Shown here: in pieces, positions 27,530 through 36,863 of the stretch | Layout of the letters: the number at the start of each line of letters is the position of its first letter | Numbering within the stretch: position 1 is the first letter of the stretch | Assembly (NCBI GenBank): GCA_016720075.1 | Contig: JADJXW010000009.1 | Coordinates: 50,001-114,000 of the forward strand | Source of the DNA: Pseudomonadota bacterium | Lineage (GTDB): Bacteria > Pseudomonadota > Gammaproteobacteria > Steroidobacterales > Steroidobacteraceae | Length of the DNA stretch: 64,000 nt | Reading direction: 5' to 3' | Position numbers and translations under genes: made by a program | Notes under the pieces: generated by a model | What the model was told of the DNA's origin: nothing | The model's database searches: none | The model's input: only the letters and a program-made list of their open reading frames with translations

Positions 27530-28881
27530 TGTTCGAACGTCCGCGCAGCGGCGAACGCGCAGTTCTGGTGCGACTGGGACTGGGCGCGCCGCTCGATCCA
27601 GAAGACCTCAACGAATTCACGCAACTGGCCACCTCGGCCGGCGCGATTCCGGTGGTGAGCATCACGGGTCGGCGCGATCGACCGGATCCCAGGTTCTTCG
27701 TCGGCAGCGGCAAGGCCGAAGAGATCCGGCTGGAAGCCGAAGCCCAGCAGGCCGATGTGATCCTCGTCGATCACCCGCTGTCACCCAGCCAGGAACGCAA
27801 TCTCGAAAAGCTCACGGGTCGGCGCGTGCTGGATCGCAGCGGACTGATCCTCGATATCTTCGCGCAGCGCGCCAAGAGCCACGAAGGCAAGCTCGAAGTC
27901 GAACTGGCGCAGCTCAAGCACATCGCCAGCCGCCTGGTGCGCGGTTGGACCCACCTGGAGCGCCAGCGCGGCGGTGGCATCGGCCTGCGCGGCCCGGGTG
28001 AAACCCAGCTCGAGACCGACCGACGTCTGCTGGGCAAGCGCGTCAGCGTGCTCACCGAGCGGCTGCAGAAGATCAAGCAGCAACGCGAGACGGGCCGGGG
28101 TGCACGGGTTTCCATTCCGATTCCCTCGGTGGCGCTGGTGGGCTACACGAATGCCGGCAAGTCCACGCTGTTTCGCAGCCTCACGGGCGAGAACGCCTAT
28201 GTGGCCGACCAGCTCTTCGCCACGCTCGATCCCACGGTGCGTCGGCTCCGCCTGCCTGGCGGCACGCCGGTGGTGGTGGCCGATACCGTCGGGTTCATCC
28301 GGGACCTGCCCCATGAACTGGTGGCGGCCTTCCAGTCCACGCTCACCGAGGCGCGCGAGGCGAACCTGCTGCTGCATGTGATCGACGCCAGTGATCCGCG
28401 CCGTGCGGAACACATCGAGGAGGTCGAGCGCGTGCTCGATCACATTGGCGCCGGTGAGATCCCCAGCATCCGCGTGTTCAACAAGATCGACCGGCTGGAA
28501 ATCGAACCCCGGGTGGATCGGGGCGAAGACGGGGCCGTGGAATCGGTGTGGATTAGCGCCGCCCGAGGCGTGGGGCTCGAGCTGCTGGGCCGGGCCGTGG
28601 CTGAGAGGCTCCAGCACGGGGTCCAGCGCATGCGCCTGACGCTGCCGCTTACCGAAGGCGCGGCCCGCGCCAGGCTGTACGCGGCCGGCGTGGTGCTGGA
28701 CGAGGCGCCCAGCACCGAGGGCTTTGATTTGTTGGTGGATCTTCCGGATTCGGAAGTTGCCTCCCTGGGCCGCCTGCCGGGGGCCAAACTTGTTCCTGTT
28801 GCCAGCGATACCCTAGAATTCTCTGGCAAGACACACCGCCGCCAATCCGGCTGGCGGCAACCCACGCTAGACAAGCGGTAG
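27529..28881 (+). CDS. hflX: Ribosome-associated GTPase HflX
   Basis: A 450-residue GTPase that splits stalled or heat-damaged ribosomes. The N-terminal HflX domain has VGSGKAEEIRLEAE and VILVDHPLSPSQERNLE. The middle Arg-rich region GIGLRGPGETQLETDRRLL is diagnostic. G1 is LVGYTNAGKSTLFR, G3 DTVGFIRDLP and G4 FNKID. Overlaps hfq by one base. Confidence 0.97.
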   Translation: MFERPRSGERAVLVRLGLGAPLDPEDLNEFTQLATSAGAIPVVSITGRRDRPDPRFFVGSGKAEEIRLEAEAQQADVILVDHPLSPSQERNLEKLTGRRVLDRSGLILDIFAQRAKSHEGKLEVELAQLKHIASRLVRGWTHLERQRGGGIGLRGPGETQLETDRRLLGKRVSVLTERLQKIKQQRETGRGARVSIPIPSVALVGYTNAGKSTLFRSLTGENAYVADQLFATLDPTVRRLRLPGGTPVVVADTVGFIRDLPHELVAAFQSTLTEAREANLLLHVIDASDPRRAEHIEEVERVLDHIGAGEIPSIRVFNKIDRLEIEPRVDRGEDGAVESVWISAARGVGLELLGRAVAERLQHGVQRMRLTLPLTEGAARARLYAAGVVLDEAPSTEGFDLLVDLPDSEVASLGRLPGAKLVPVASDTLEFSGKTHRRQSGWRQPTLDKR

Positions 28882-28891
28882 TCAACCCAAG

Positions 28892-30040
28892 ATGGCCTGG
28901 AACGATCCCGGAAACCGGGGCGAATCGCCCTGGAGCAAGAAGCGACCTGCGCCCAAGTCCGGAGGGGAGAACAACCTTTTCGGCGAATGGCTGGACAAGC
29001 TCAAGGGCAGCCTGGGCGGCCCTGGCGCGGGCGGCGATTCCGGCAATGTCGGTGGCGGCGGGGAGGGTGCCGGTTCCCCGGCGGCCTTCGGACTGATGCT
29101 GGCCGGGGTGCTGGTGCTGCTGTGGCTGGCCTCGGGGATGTTCCAGATCAACGCCTCGGAAAAGGGCGTGGTCCAGCGCTTCGGCCGCTTCACCGAAGTG
29201 CGCAATGAAGGTTGGGGCTGGGCTTTTCCCTGGCCCATCGAGACCGTCACCAAGGTCAATGTCACGCAGGTCAACAGCGTCGAGTACAAGTCCCGCGTGC
29301 TGACGGCCGACGTGAACCTGGTCGAGATCCGCCTGGCCATCCAGTATCTGAATGCCGATCCGGTGAAGGTGCTGTTCCAGGTGCGCGACGTGGAAGCCAC
29401 GCTGCGCGAGGTGAGCGAGAGCGCCATCCGCGAAGTGGTGGGGCAGGCCAGCCTCGATGACGTGCTCGGCTCGGCGCGCCTGCGCATCACCGACAGCACC
29501 AAGGAACGCATCCAGCGCACGCTCGACACCTACAACAGCGGCATGAGCATCGCCAACGTCAACCTGACCGACGTGCAGGTGCCCGAGGCGGTGGTTGCCG
29601 CCCAGCGCGATGCGAACAAGGCCATCGAGGATCGCGAGCGCTACCAGAAGGAGGCGCTCGCCTACACGAACGACGTCGTGCCCAAGGCCGAGGGTGCCGC
29701 GCAGCGCCTGGGCCAGGACGCCGAGGCCTACAAGGCGCAGGTGGTTGCGCTCGCAGAGGGCGACGTGGCGCGCTTCAACAGCATCTACGCCGCCTACGCG
29801 CTGGCCCCGGATGTGACGCGCCAGCGCATGTACATCGAGACCATCGAGCAGATCATGCAGCAGTCGAAGAAGGTCATCCTCGATACGAAGCAGGGTGGCA
29901 ATGGCAACATGATCTACCTGCCGCTCGACAAACTGCTGGAGCGCCAGGCCGCGCGCCCGGCCACCGTGCCGGCGCCCGCCGCCCCCGTCGAAGAGTTGCC
30001 CACCGTCACCATTGACGGTCGCAGCCGGGGAGTCCGCTGA
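28892..30040 (+). CDS. hflK: FtsH protease modulator HflK
   Basis: A 382-residue SPFH/prohibitin-family membrane protein that forms, with HflC, a cage around FtsH. The N-terminal cytoplasmic segment is Gly-rich (residues 1-65), followed by one transmembrane helix (about 67-88) and the SPFH domain beginning INASEKGVVQRFGR. The C-terminus is Pro/Ala-rich. The stop overlaps the hflC ATG (TGATG). Confidence 0.96.
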   Translation: MAWNDPGNRGESPWSKKRPAPKSGGENNLFGEWLDKLKGSLGGPGAGGDSGNVGGGGEGAGSPAAFGLMLAGVLVLLWLASGMFQINASEKGVVQRFGRFTEVRNEGWGWAFPWPIETVTKVNVTQVNSVEYKSRVLTADVNLVEIRLAIQYLNADPVKVLFQVRDVEATLREVSESAIREVVGQASLDDVLGSARLRITDSTKERIQRTLDTYNSGMSIANVNLTDVQVPEAVVAAQRDANKAIEDRERYQKEALAYTNDVVPKAEGAAQRLGQDAEAYKAQVVALAEGDVARFNSIYAAYALAPDVTRQRMYIETIEQIMQQSKKVILDTKQGGNGNMIYLPLDKLLERQAARPATVPAPAAPVEELPTVTIDGRSRGVR

Positions 30041-30912
30041 TGCAGCCGCGATTCCCGGGTTGGGTGGTGCTTGTCCTGGCCGGCGTGATGCTGGTCTGGC
30101 AGTCCCTGTTCCAGGTGCGCGAGACGGAAACGGCCATCCGCATGCAGTTCGGCAAGATCGTGGATGCGAACTACGCGCCCGGCCTGCACCTGAAGTTGCC
30201 GTTGTGGATCGACAACGTGCGCCGCTTCGAGCGTCGCATCGTGACCGAGCGCTATCCGGGTGAGACTTTCCTCACCAGCGAGAACAAGGCGCTGATCGTC
30301 GACTTCTACGTGAAGTGGCGCGTGCGCGATGCCGCGCAGTACTACCGCGCCACCAACGGCAACACCGACTTCGCCTCCTCGCGCCTCGGCGACAACGTCA
30401 AGGACGGCATCAAGGGCGTGGTGGCGCGCCGCACGCTGCAGGAAATCGTCATCACCGAGCGTACGGTGTTCACCGGCGACATGTTCAGCCGTGCCAGCGA
30501 TGCCGCCAAGGAGCTGGGCCTGGAGCTGATCGACGTGCGCGTGCAGCGCATCGACCTGCCCGACGAGGTCAGCGGCTCGGTGTACCAGCGCATGCAGGAG
30601 AGTTTCCGCGCCCGCGGCAACCAGCTGCGCGCCGAGGGCAGCGCCGAAGCCGAGCGCATCCGCGCCGAGGCGGATCGCAAGCGCACCGAGATCCTGGCCA
30701 ATGCCCAGCGCGATGCGCAGCGCCTGCGCGGCGAGGGTGATGCCCTGGCCGGTCGCATCTATGCGCAGGCCTATGGCAAGTCGCCGGAGTTCTACCAGTT
30801 CTACCGCAGCCTGCAGGCCTACCGCAGCTCGCTGGCCCGCGATGGCGATGTGTGGGTAGTGACTCCCGAAGGAGAGTTCTTCAAGTACCTGAACTCGCCA
30901 GGTCGGCGCTGA
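30040..30912 (+). CDS. hflC: FtsH protease modulator HflC
   Basis: A 290-residue partner of HflK. A single N-terminal transmembrane helix (residues about 5-22) is followed by the SPFH domain with ETAIRMQFGKIV, GLHLKLPLW and VTERTVFTGDM. A long coiled-coil region (about 190-245, many A/E/R) and YAQAYGKSPEFYQFYRSLQAY at the C-terminus are typical. Confidence 0.96.
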   Translation: MQPRFPGWVVLVLAGVMLVWQSLFQVRETETAIRMQFGKIVDANYAPGLHLKLPLWIDNVRRFERRIVTERYPGETFLTSENKALIVDFYVKWRVRDAAQYYRATNGNTDFASSRLGDNVKDGIKGVVARRTLQEIVITERTVFTGDMFSRASDAAKELGLELIDVRVQRIDLPDEVSGSVYQRMQESFRARGNQLRAEGSAEAERIRAEADRKRTEILANAQRDAQRLRGEGDALAGRIYAQAYGKSPEFYQFYRSLQAYRSSLARDGDVWVVTPEGEFFKYLNSPGRR

Positions 30913-30924
30913 GTTGATCTCATC

Positions 30925-31122
30925 GTGAACCTGGCGTGGTCCGACCTGCTGGCGGCGGTCGCCATCCTGCTGGTGCTCGAGGGCGTGCTGCCGTTCATCA
31001 ATCCCAATGGCACGCGCCGGGTTTTCCAGCAGCTTTCGAAGATGATGGATCGTGAACTGCGCGTCGCCGGTTTCATCGCCATGGCGGCCGGCCTGGTGCT
31101 GCTGTTTGTCGTTAGGTCTTAG
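30925..31122 (+). CDS. DUF2065 family small membrane protein (YjeT-like)
   Basis: A 65-residue protein with two transmembrane helices and the conserved LEGVLPFINPNGTRR loop between them. Its function is unknown. It starts with GTG 12 bases after hflC, and its position between hflC and purA matches E. coli yjeT. Confidence 0.9.
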   Translation: MNLAWSDLLAAVAILLVLEGVLPFINPNGTRRVFQQLSKMMDRELRVAGFIAMAAGLVLLFVVRS

Positions 31123-31133
31123 AGAGAGTCGCA

Positions 31134-32426
31134 ATGGGTCGTTTCGTCATAGTCATCGGCACGCAGTGGGGCGATGAGGGCAAGGGCAAGGTCGTCGACC
31201 TGCTCACCGAGCGCGCCGTCGCCGTGGCCCGCTTCCAGGGCGGCCACAATGCCGGTCACACGCTGGTGATCGGCGGACAGAAGACCGTGCTGTCGCTGAT
31301 TCCCTCCGGCATCCTGCGCGAAGGCTCCCGCTGCTACATCGGCAACGGCGTGGTGCTGTCGCTGGAAGCCCTGCTGAAGGAAAGCCAGACGCTGATCGAC
31401 AGGGGCGTGCCCGTGTTCGAGCGGCTGCGCATCTCGCCAAGCTGCCCGCTGATCCTGCCCTCGCATGTGGCGCTCGACAAGGCGCGCGAAGTGGCCCGCG
31501 GCGCCAATGCCATCGGCACTACCGGCCGGGGCATCGGTCCGGCCTACGAAGACAAGGTCGCCCGGCAGGCGCTGCGCGTGGCCGACCTCTTCAATCCCTC
31601 CTATTTCTCGGATCGGCTGTCGGAAATCCTGGATTTCCACAATTTCGTGCTGACTCGCTACTTCGAGCAGCCGGCGCTGGATGCCGAGGCGATGTGCGAG
31701 GCGCTGCTGGCGCAGGGCGAGCGCATCAAGCCGCTGGTGGTGGACGTCACCCACGAGCTGGCACAGCTTCGCGAGCAGGGCGCCAATGTGCTCTTCGAGG
31801 GCGCGCAGGGGGCGATGCTCGACATCGACCACGGCACGTATCCCTTCGTCACGTCGTCGAACACGACGGGTGGCGGCGCCTCGACGGGCACGGGCCTGGG
31901 GCCGCGCTATTTCGATCATGTGCTGGGCATCGTGAAGGCCTATGCCACGCGCGTTGGCGCGGGTCCTTTTCCCACCGAGCTGTTCGATGCCACCGGCGAG
32001 CATCTGTCGCGCGTGGGCCATGAGTTCGGGTCGGTCACGGGCCGCGCGCGTCGCTGCGGCTGGTTCGATGCGGTGGCGCTGCGTCGCTCCATCATCCATT
32101 CCAGCGTGTCGGGCCTGTGCATGACCAAACTGGACGTGCTCGACGGACTGCCGACCATCCGCATCTGCACGGGCTACAGGGTGGACGGCAAGCTCACCAC
32201 GCAGCCGCCACTGTTCGTCGAAGGCTACGGCAACATCGAGGCCGTCTATGAAGACGTGCCGGGATGGAAGCAATCCACCGTGGGTCTGACGAAGTACGAG
32301 CAGCTGCCGGCCACGGCCCGGCGCTACCTCGAGCGCGTGCAGGAAGTGGTGGGCGTTCCCATCGACATCATCTCGACAGGTCCGGATCGCGACCAGACGA
32401 TCATCCTTCGTAATCCGTTTGCATGA
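31134..32426 (+). CDS. purA: Adenylosuccinate synthetase
   Basis: A 430-residue enzyme of AMP synthesis joining IMP and aspartate with GTP. VIGTQWGDEGKGKVVD at the N-terminus, GGHNAGHTL, GTTGRGIGPAYEDKVAR, FEGAQGAMLDIDHGTYPFVT and TKLDVLDG are conserved. An AGAGAG site precedes the ATG. It closes the conserved queG-to-purA block. Confidence 0.98.
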   Translation: MGRFVIVIGTQWGDEGKGKVVDLLTERAVAVARFQGGHNAGHTLVIGGQKTVLSLIPSGILREGSRCYIGNGVVLSLEALLKESQTLIDRGVPVFERLRISPSCPLILPSHVALDKAREVARGANAIGTTGRGIGPAYEDKVARQALRVADLFNPSYFSDRLSEILDFHNFVLTRYFEQPALDAEAMCEALLAQGERIKPLVVDVTHELAQLREQGANVLFEGAQGAMLDIDHGTYPFVTSSNTTGGGASTGTGLGPRYFDHVLGIVKAYATRVGAGPFPTELFDATGEHLSRVGHEFGSVTGRARRCGWFDAVALRRSIIHSSVSGLCMTKLDVLDGLPTIRICTGYRVDGKLTTQPPLFVEGYGNIEAVYEDVPGWKQSTVGLTKYEQLPATARRYLERVQEVVGVPIDIISTGPDRDQTIILRNPFA

Positions 32427-32524
32427 CGGTTTGATGTCCGGAAAATGACAGCGCAGGTTTAACCAAACGGCAACACGACGTTCGCAGACTGCTCGCATTC
32501 ACCAAGTCACAGTGGAGCGAGTCG

Positions 32525-34147
32525 ATGAAGAACGTACGTTGGATGGTTGCCTGTGCCGTGGGTGCGGCCCTTGCCGGATGCGGTGCCGAGGAGATCGCCT
32601 CGCCGGGCAGTGGCGGCAACATCACGATCAATCCTGCGCCCGTCACGCAGACGCCGACTGATCCCACCATTACGGTCTCCGATCCCGCAGTCGCGCTGGG
32701 TGGCTGCCCCGGCATCGCCGACCCTGCCGGCCTGACGGATGGCGGCACCATCAAGGGCCCCACCGGCGAGTACCGCATCTGCGTTCTCCCGGCGCGCATT
32801 ACGCGCAGTTCCACGCTGGAGCGCGTGCCCGGTGTTCTTTACGCGCTGAACGGGCGCACCGACGTTGGATATGACTGCGGACCGACGCCTGGCACCGTGC
32901 TCGAGTGCAAGCTGACGGCTGGCGCCACCACCGACAACGCGGCGGTGACCCTCACGATCGACCCGGGCGTCATCCTCTTCGCCAAGACCGGCACCTCGTG
33001 GCTGGCCGTGAATCGCGGCAACCGGATCAACGCGGTCGGCACGGCGCAGCGTCCCATCGTGTTCACCAGCCAGGACAATGTGCTGGGGCTCGCAACCGAT
33101 ACGTCGCAGGGCAAGTGGGGTGGTGTGGTGCTGATGGGTCGCGCGCCCATCACCGACTGCAATGTCGGCGGACCTCCCGGCACGGCCAGCTGCTGGCGCG
33201 ACACTGAAGGGTCGACCACGGCCGCGCAGTTTGGCGGCGCGACGCCCGCGGACAGCAGCGGCACGCTGGACTATGTGCAGATCCGCTACTCCGGCTTCAT
33301 TCTCTCGGCCAACACGGAGCTGCAGGCGCTGACGCTGGAAGGCACGGGCAGCGGCACGACGATCCGCCACGTGCATTCGCACAACAGCTCCGATGATGGC
33401 ATCGAGATCTTCGGTGGCCGGACCAGCCTGCGGCATTTCGTGGTCACCGGCGCGGATGACGACACCTTCGATGCCGACACCGGCTGGAAGGGCACCATTC
33501 AGTACGCGATCGGCATCCACAAGACCCCGCGCGGCGACTCGATGATCGAACTGGATTCGGCCAACGGCCTGGAATCCCAGACTCCGCGCACGCACTTCAA
33601 GCTGGCGAACTTCACGCTGATCAGCCAGGGTTCCAACTCCAACGGCGTTGCCATGATGATGCGCGGCGGCGCGGACGCGAGCCTTGTGAACGGCGTGGTA
33701 ACGGCGCCTTCCATACCCTGCCTGCAGTTCAACAGCAGTGGACTGGACATCATGGCCGCGGCGGACGCGAATCTGGACAAGGCCGGACCACCGTTGTTCC
33801 GTTCGGTGGTGATGCAGTGCAGCGGCACGCCTTTCGTGGGTACCGGAGGCGCGACGCCAGCGCTGGTGCAGAGCACCTTCCTCGCGGGCGGCGCCAGCAA
33901 CAGCTTCACCTTCACGCCTGGCCTGACTGGAGGCTTCATCAACGGCGCGGCGGAAACCAACGTGGCGGCAACGGACCCGAAGACGCTGGATGCGCTGTTC
34001 GATACGACCACCTACATCGGCGCGGTGAAGGATGCGGCTGATACGTGGTACCAGGGCTGGACCTGCAATTCAGGCACGGCGAACTTCAGTTCGCTGGCGT
34101 CGCCCGCCACGCGCACGCAGTGCACCTCGCTGCCCTCGCTGCTGTGA
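32525..34147 (+). CDS. Lipoprotein, probably right-handed beta-helix, paired with a TonB receptor
   Basis: A 540-residue lipoprotein with lipobox LAGC (Cys19), followed by a Pro/Thr-rich tether. The central part (residues about 150-400) is Gly/Ser/Thr/Asn-rich with recurring short hydrophobic strands and phrases such as TIRHVHSHNSSDDGIEIFGG, resembling parallel beta-helix proteins. Six or more Cys residues may form disulfides. It is seven bases upstream of a TonB-dependent receptor, so it may be its surface or periplasmic partner. No enzymatic motif was recognised; identity is by shape only. Confidence 0.7.
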   Translation: MKNVRWMVACAVGAALAGCGAEEIASPGSGGNITINPAPVTQTPTDPTITVSDPAVALGGCPGIADPAGLTDGGTIKGPTGEYRICVLPARITRSSTLERVPGVLYALNGRTDVGYDCGPTPGTVLECKLTAGATTDNAAVTLTIDPGVILFAKTGTSWLAVNRGNRINAVGTAQRPIVFTSQDNVLGLATDTSQGKWGGVVLMGRAPITDCNVGGPPGTASCWRDTEGSTTAAQFGGATPADSSGTLDYVQIRYSGFILSANTELQALTLEGTGSGTTIRHVHSHNSSDDGIEIFGGRTSLRHFVVTGADDDTFDADTGWKGTIQYAIGIHKTPRGDSMIELDSANGLESQTPRTHFKLANFTLISQGSNSNGVAMMMRGGADASLVNGVVTAPSIPCLQFNSSGLDIMAAADANLDKAGPPLFRSVVMQCSGTPFVGTGGATPALVQSTFLAGGASNSFTFTPGLTGGFINGAAETNVAATDPKTLDALFDTTTYIGAVKDAADTWYQGWTCNSGTANFSSLASPATRTQCTSLPSLL

Positions 34148-34154
34148 TCCCGCG

Positions 34155-36815
34155 ATGACGACTCAAGTTTCGCGAGGCATGGTGATGGCAGCGGTGGCTC
34201 TGGCCGTCCGCGCCGCGATGGCGCAGGGTGCCGAGGACCCGGTAGTCGACGATGCGGGTACCGACGTGGAAGTCGTTGCCCCGGGCGGGCTGGTGGTGCT
34301 GGAAGAGACGGTCGTGCAGGGCAGGCGCGAGGTCAATATCCAGCAGGCCACCACGCAGGTGGTCTCGGTCCTTTCCAGCGAGGATATTGCCCGCACCGGC
34401 GAGGGTGACATCGCCGGGGCGCTGGCGCGCATCACGGGCCTGTCGGTCGTCGGAGGCGGCCTGGTCTACGTACGCGGCCTGGGCGACCGCTATTCGCTCG
34501 CGCTGCTGAACGGCTCTCCGCTGCCAAGCCCGGAGCCGATGCGCCGGGCCGTGCCGCTGGACCTGTTCCCGACCGATGTGATCGCCTCGTCGCTGGTGCA
34601 GAAGAGCTATTCGGTAAACTACCCCGGCGAGTTCGGCGGCGGCGTCATCAACCTGACCACGCTCGCGATACCCAAGGCGAAGTTTCTGAAGATCAGCGCG
34701 GGCGTCAGCGGCGACTCGGAAAGCACCAACAGGCTCGGCTACGACCACTACGGCAGCCAGTATGACTGGACGGGTTACAACACCAGCCTGCGTGATACAC
34801 CGCCGGCGCTGGCGGCCTTCTTCAGCAGCGGCCAGAGGATCAGCGCCGGCGGTGCCGATGAGCAGGCCATTGCCGGGCAGCTCGTGGGCTGGCGCAACGC
34901 GGCCGTGCAGAAGGTGGACGGGCTCGCGCCCAACTACTCGACGTCGCTGACGGGCGGCAATACCTGGATCACGGACAATGGTTCGGAAGTCGGTCTGATC
35001 GCCACTGGCGGTTTCGACAACAAATGGCGGACTCGCGACAACACCGAGCAGACGCCGGCAAGTGCCGACCTGGCTTTCCTGGGCACGGACTTTCGCAGTG
35101 TCGCCAGCGAGAACCGGATCATCGCCAATGGCATGTTGGGCATGGCCTACAAGCGGGACGAGAACCAGCTGCGCTGGACCAACCTGTACGTCCACGACAC
35201 GCTCAAGCGCACCAGCCTCGCCGAGGGAACCAACAGCCAGAACCCGGGGCGGGAGCTGAGGGAGCAGGATACGGCGTGGTACGAGCGCCAGCTGCTGTCG
35301 ACGCAGCTGGCGGGCACGCTGGACCTGGATCCGGTGAAGGTGGATGCGCGGGTGTCTCTTTCGCAGTCGCGGCGCGATGCGCCCTATGAGCTGGGCATCG
35401 GTTACAGCCGCAGCAACGATGCCGGCAGTCCCTACGGCGCCTACTTCATCAACGGGCTGGACAATGGCGCTACCGGCTATGCAACGGTTGCCTTCTCGAA
35501 GCTGAAGGAAAACCTTTCGTCCGCCGGGATGGATGTGACCTGGAAGCTGGCCCCCGGGGTGGTGCTTTCGGGTGGCTATGACTATGCCTATACCGCCCGC
35601 GATGCGTCGCGCCGCGAGTTCCAGCTTCTGAATCCAGGCACCACCGAGTGGGCCGACAGTGGAGTGTTCCTGCTGCGTCCCGATCACCTGCTCAGTCCGG
35701 CCGTGATCGATCACTACGGCATCGGGCTCATCGAAAGCACGGAAGAGGATCCGGCCTTCGCGGCACGTCTGCTGGTCCATGGGCTGTATTCCCAGGTGCA
35801 GGCGCAGCTGGTTCCCGGGCTTGAGCTTTCGGCAGGGGCTCGCTTCGAGCGTGGCAAGGAAGTCGTGCGGCCCGTGCAGGTGTTCGCCACGCCCACGGCA
35901 GGCATTTCCAACCGGATCGAGGAAGACTACGTGCTTCCGGCCGCGACGCTGACCTGGAAGCTGGGCGAGGCTCAGCAGCAGCAGGTGCGCCTGAATGTCT
36001 CGAAGACCATCGCCCGGCCGCAGTTCCGCGAGTTGATGGCCCAGGCGTACTTTGATCCCGAGAACAATAGAACCTACCGCGGCAATCCATTGCTCTCGGA
36101 CAGCGAGTTCCTCAACGCGGAGGCCCGCTACGAGTGGTACTTCGCGCCGGAACAGCGGTTCTCGGTTGCAGGCTTCTACAAGAAGATCGACCGGCCCATC
36201 GAGGTGCAGACCTCGCTGAACGACAACAACCCCGTCAGCAGTTTTGCCAATGCGCCGCAGGCCACGCTGTTCGGTGCTGAGGCCGAACTGCAGAAGCACT
36301 TCGATCTGGCGGATCTGGGGCTGCCCGGGGCGCGTCGCCTCGTCACGCTGCTGAACTACACGTGGAGCCGATCCGAGATCAGCGTGAAACCAGGTGATCG
36401 CGTGAGCTTCTACACGCCGGCACAGCAGGACTGGGAAGCCAGCCTGTTCTTTCGGGATGGCAGCCGGCTGACCGGACAGTCGGATCACCTGGTGAACCTG
36501 CAGCTTGGCCTTGAGCATCCGGGCAGGCTGTCGCAGCAGACGGTGCTGCTGTCCTACGCCAGCGAGCGCACCACCAGCCGCGGCCCGGTGGGATCGAGCT
36601 TTCCCGACATCCAGGAATCCCCTGGCCTGCGGCTGGATCTGGTGGCCCGGCAGGCAGTGAACCTTCTCGGCCAGGACGCCCAGCTGAAGGTGGAGGCACG
36701 CAACCTGCTGGGTCGCGGCTACCGCGAGTTCCAGAAGAGCGGCAGCAACATCGTGTACTTCAACCGCTATGACATCGGCAGGTCATACAGTGTTTCGATG
36801 ACCTTCAACTTCTGA
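34155..36815 (+). CDS. TonB-dependent outer-membrane receptor
   Basis: An 886-residue receptor. After a signal peptide (ending near AMAQG), the plug domain includes VVSVLSSEDIARTGEGDIAG, YVRGLGDRYSLALLNG and YPGEFGGGVINLTT. The C-terminal barrel ends with a hydrophobic strand in Phe (SVSMTFNF), as expected for BAM insertion. ATG 34155 is chosen because it begins the signal peptide; an upstream in-frame start would add a charged non-signal extension inside the lipoprotein gene. The ligand is unknown. Confidence 0.92.
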   Translation: MTTQVSRGMVMAAVALAVRAAMAQGAEDPVVDDAGTDVEVVAPGGLVVLEETVVQGRREVNIQQATTQVVSVLSSEDIARTGEGDIAGALARITGLSVVGGGLVYVRGLGDRYSLALLNGSPLPSPEPMRRAVPLDLFPTDVIASSLVQKSYSVNYPGEFGGGVINLTTLAIPKAKFLKISAGVSGDSESTNRLGYDHYGSQYDWTGYNTSLRDTPPALAAFFSSGQRISAGGADEQAIAGQLVGWRNAAVQKVDGLAPNYSTSLTGGNTWITDNGSEVGLIATGGFDNKWRTRDNTEQTPASADLAFLGTDFRSVASENRIIANGMLGMAYKRDENQLRWTNLYVHDTLKRTSLAEGTNSQNPGRELREQDTAWYERQLLSTQLAGTLDLDPVKVDARVSLSQSRRDAPYELGIGYSRSNDAGSPYGAYFINGLDNGATGYATVAFSKLKENLSSAGMDVTWKLAPGVVLSGGYDYAYTARDASRREFQLLNPGTTEWADSGVFLLRPDHLLSPAVIDHYGIGLIESTEEDPAFAARLLVHGLYSQVQAQLVPGLELSAGARFERGKEVVRPVQVFATPTAGISNRIEEDYVLPAATLTWKLGEAQQQQVRLNVSKTIARPQFRELMAQAYFDPENNRTYRGNPLLSDSEFLNAEARYEWYFAPEQRFSVAGFYKKIDRPIEVQTSLNDNNPVSSFANAPQATLFGAEAELQKHFDLADLGLPGARRLVTLLNYTWSRSEISVKPGDRVSFYTPAQQDWEASLFFRDGSRLTGQSDHLVNLQLGLEHPGRLSQQTVLLSYASERTTSRGPVGSSFPDIQESPGLRLDLVARQAVNLLGQDAQLKVEARNLLGRGYREFQKSGSNIVYFNRYDIGRSYSVSMTFNF

Positions 36816-36818
36816 ATT

Positions 36819-36863
36819 GCAGCGCCTACCGGGCGGGCGGTCCGCCCTCGCGGTAGGCGCTGC
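36819..36863. terminator. Long hairpin between convergent genes
   Basis: GCAGCGCCTACC (36819-36830) and GGTAGGCGCTGC (36852-36863) form a perfect 12-bp stem, extended inside by GGGCGG/CCGCCC. It lies between a rightward TonB receptor and a leftward SnoaL gene and encodes the last codons and stop of the latter. No T-run follows on either strand, so it may act as a barrier or decay-protecting structure rather than a canonical intrinsic terminator. Confidence 0.55.

Noticed and set aside
34032..34154. Longer start for the TonB receptor
   Set aside because: The extension lies within the lipoprotein gene and is Arg/Pro-rich, which would destroy the signal peptide beginning at 34155.
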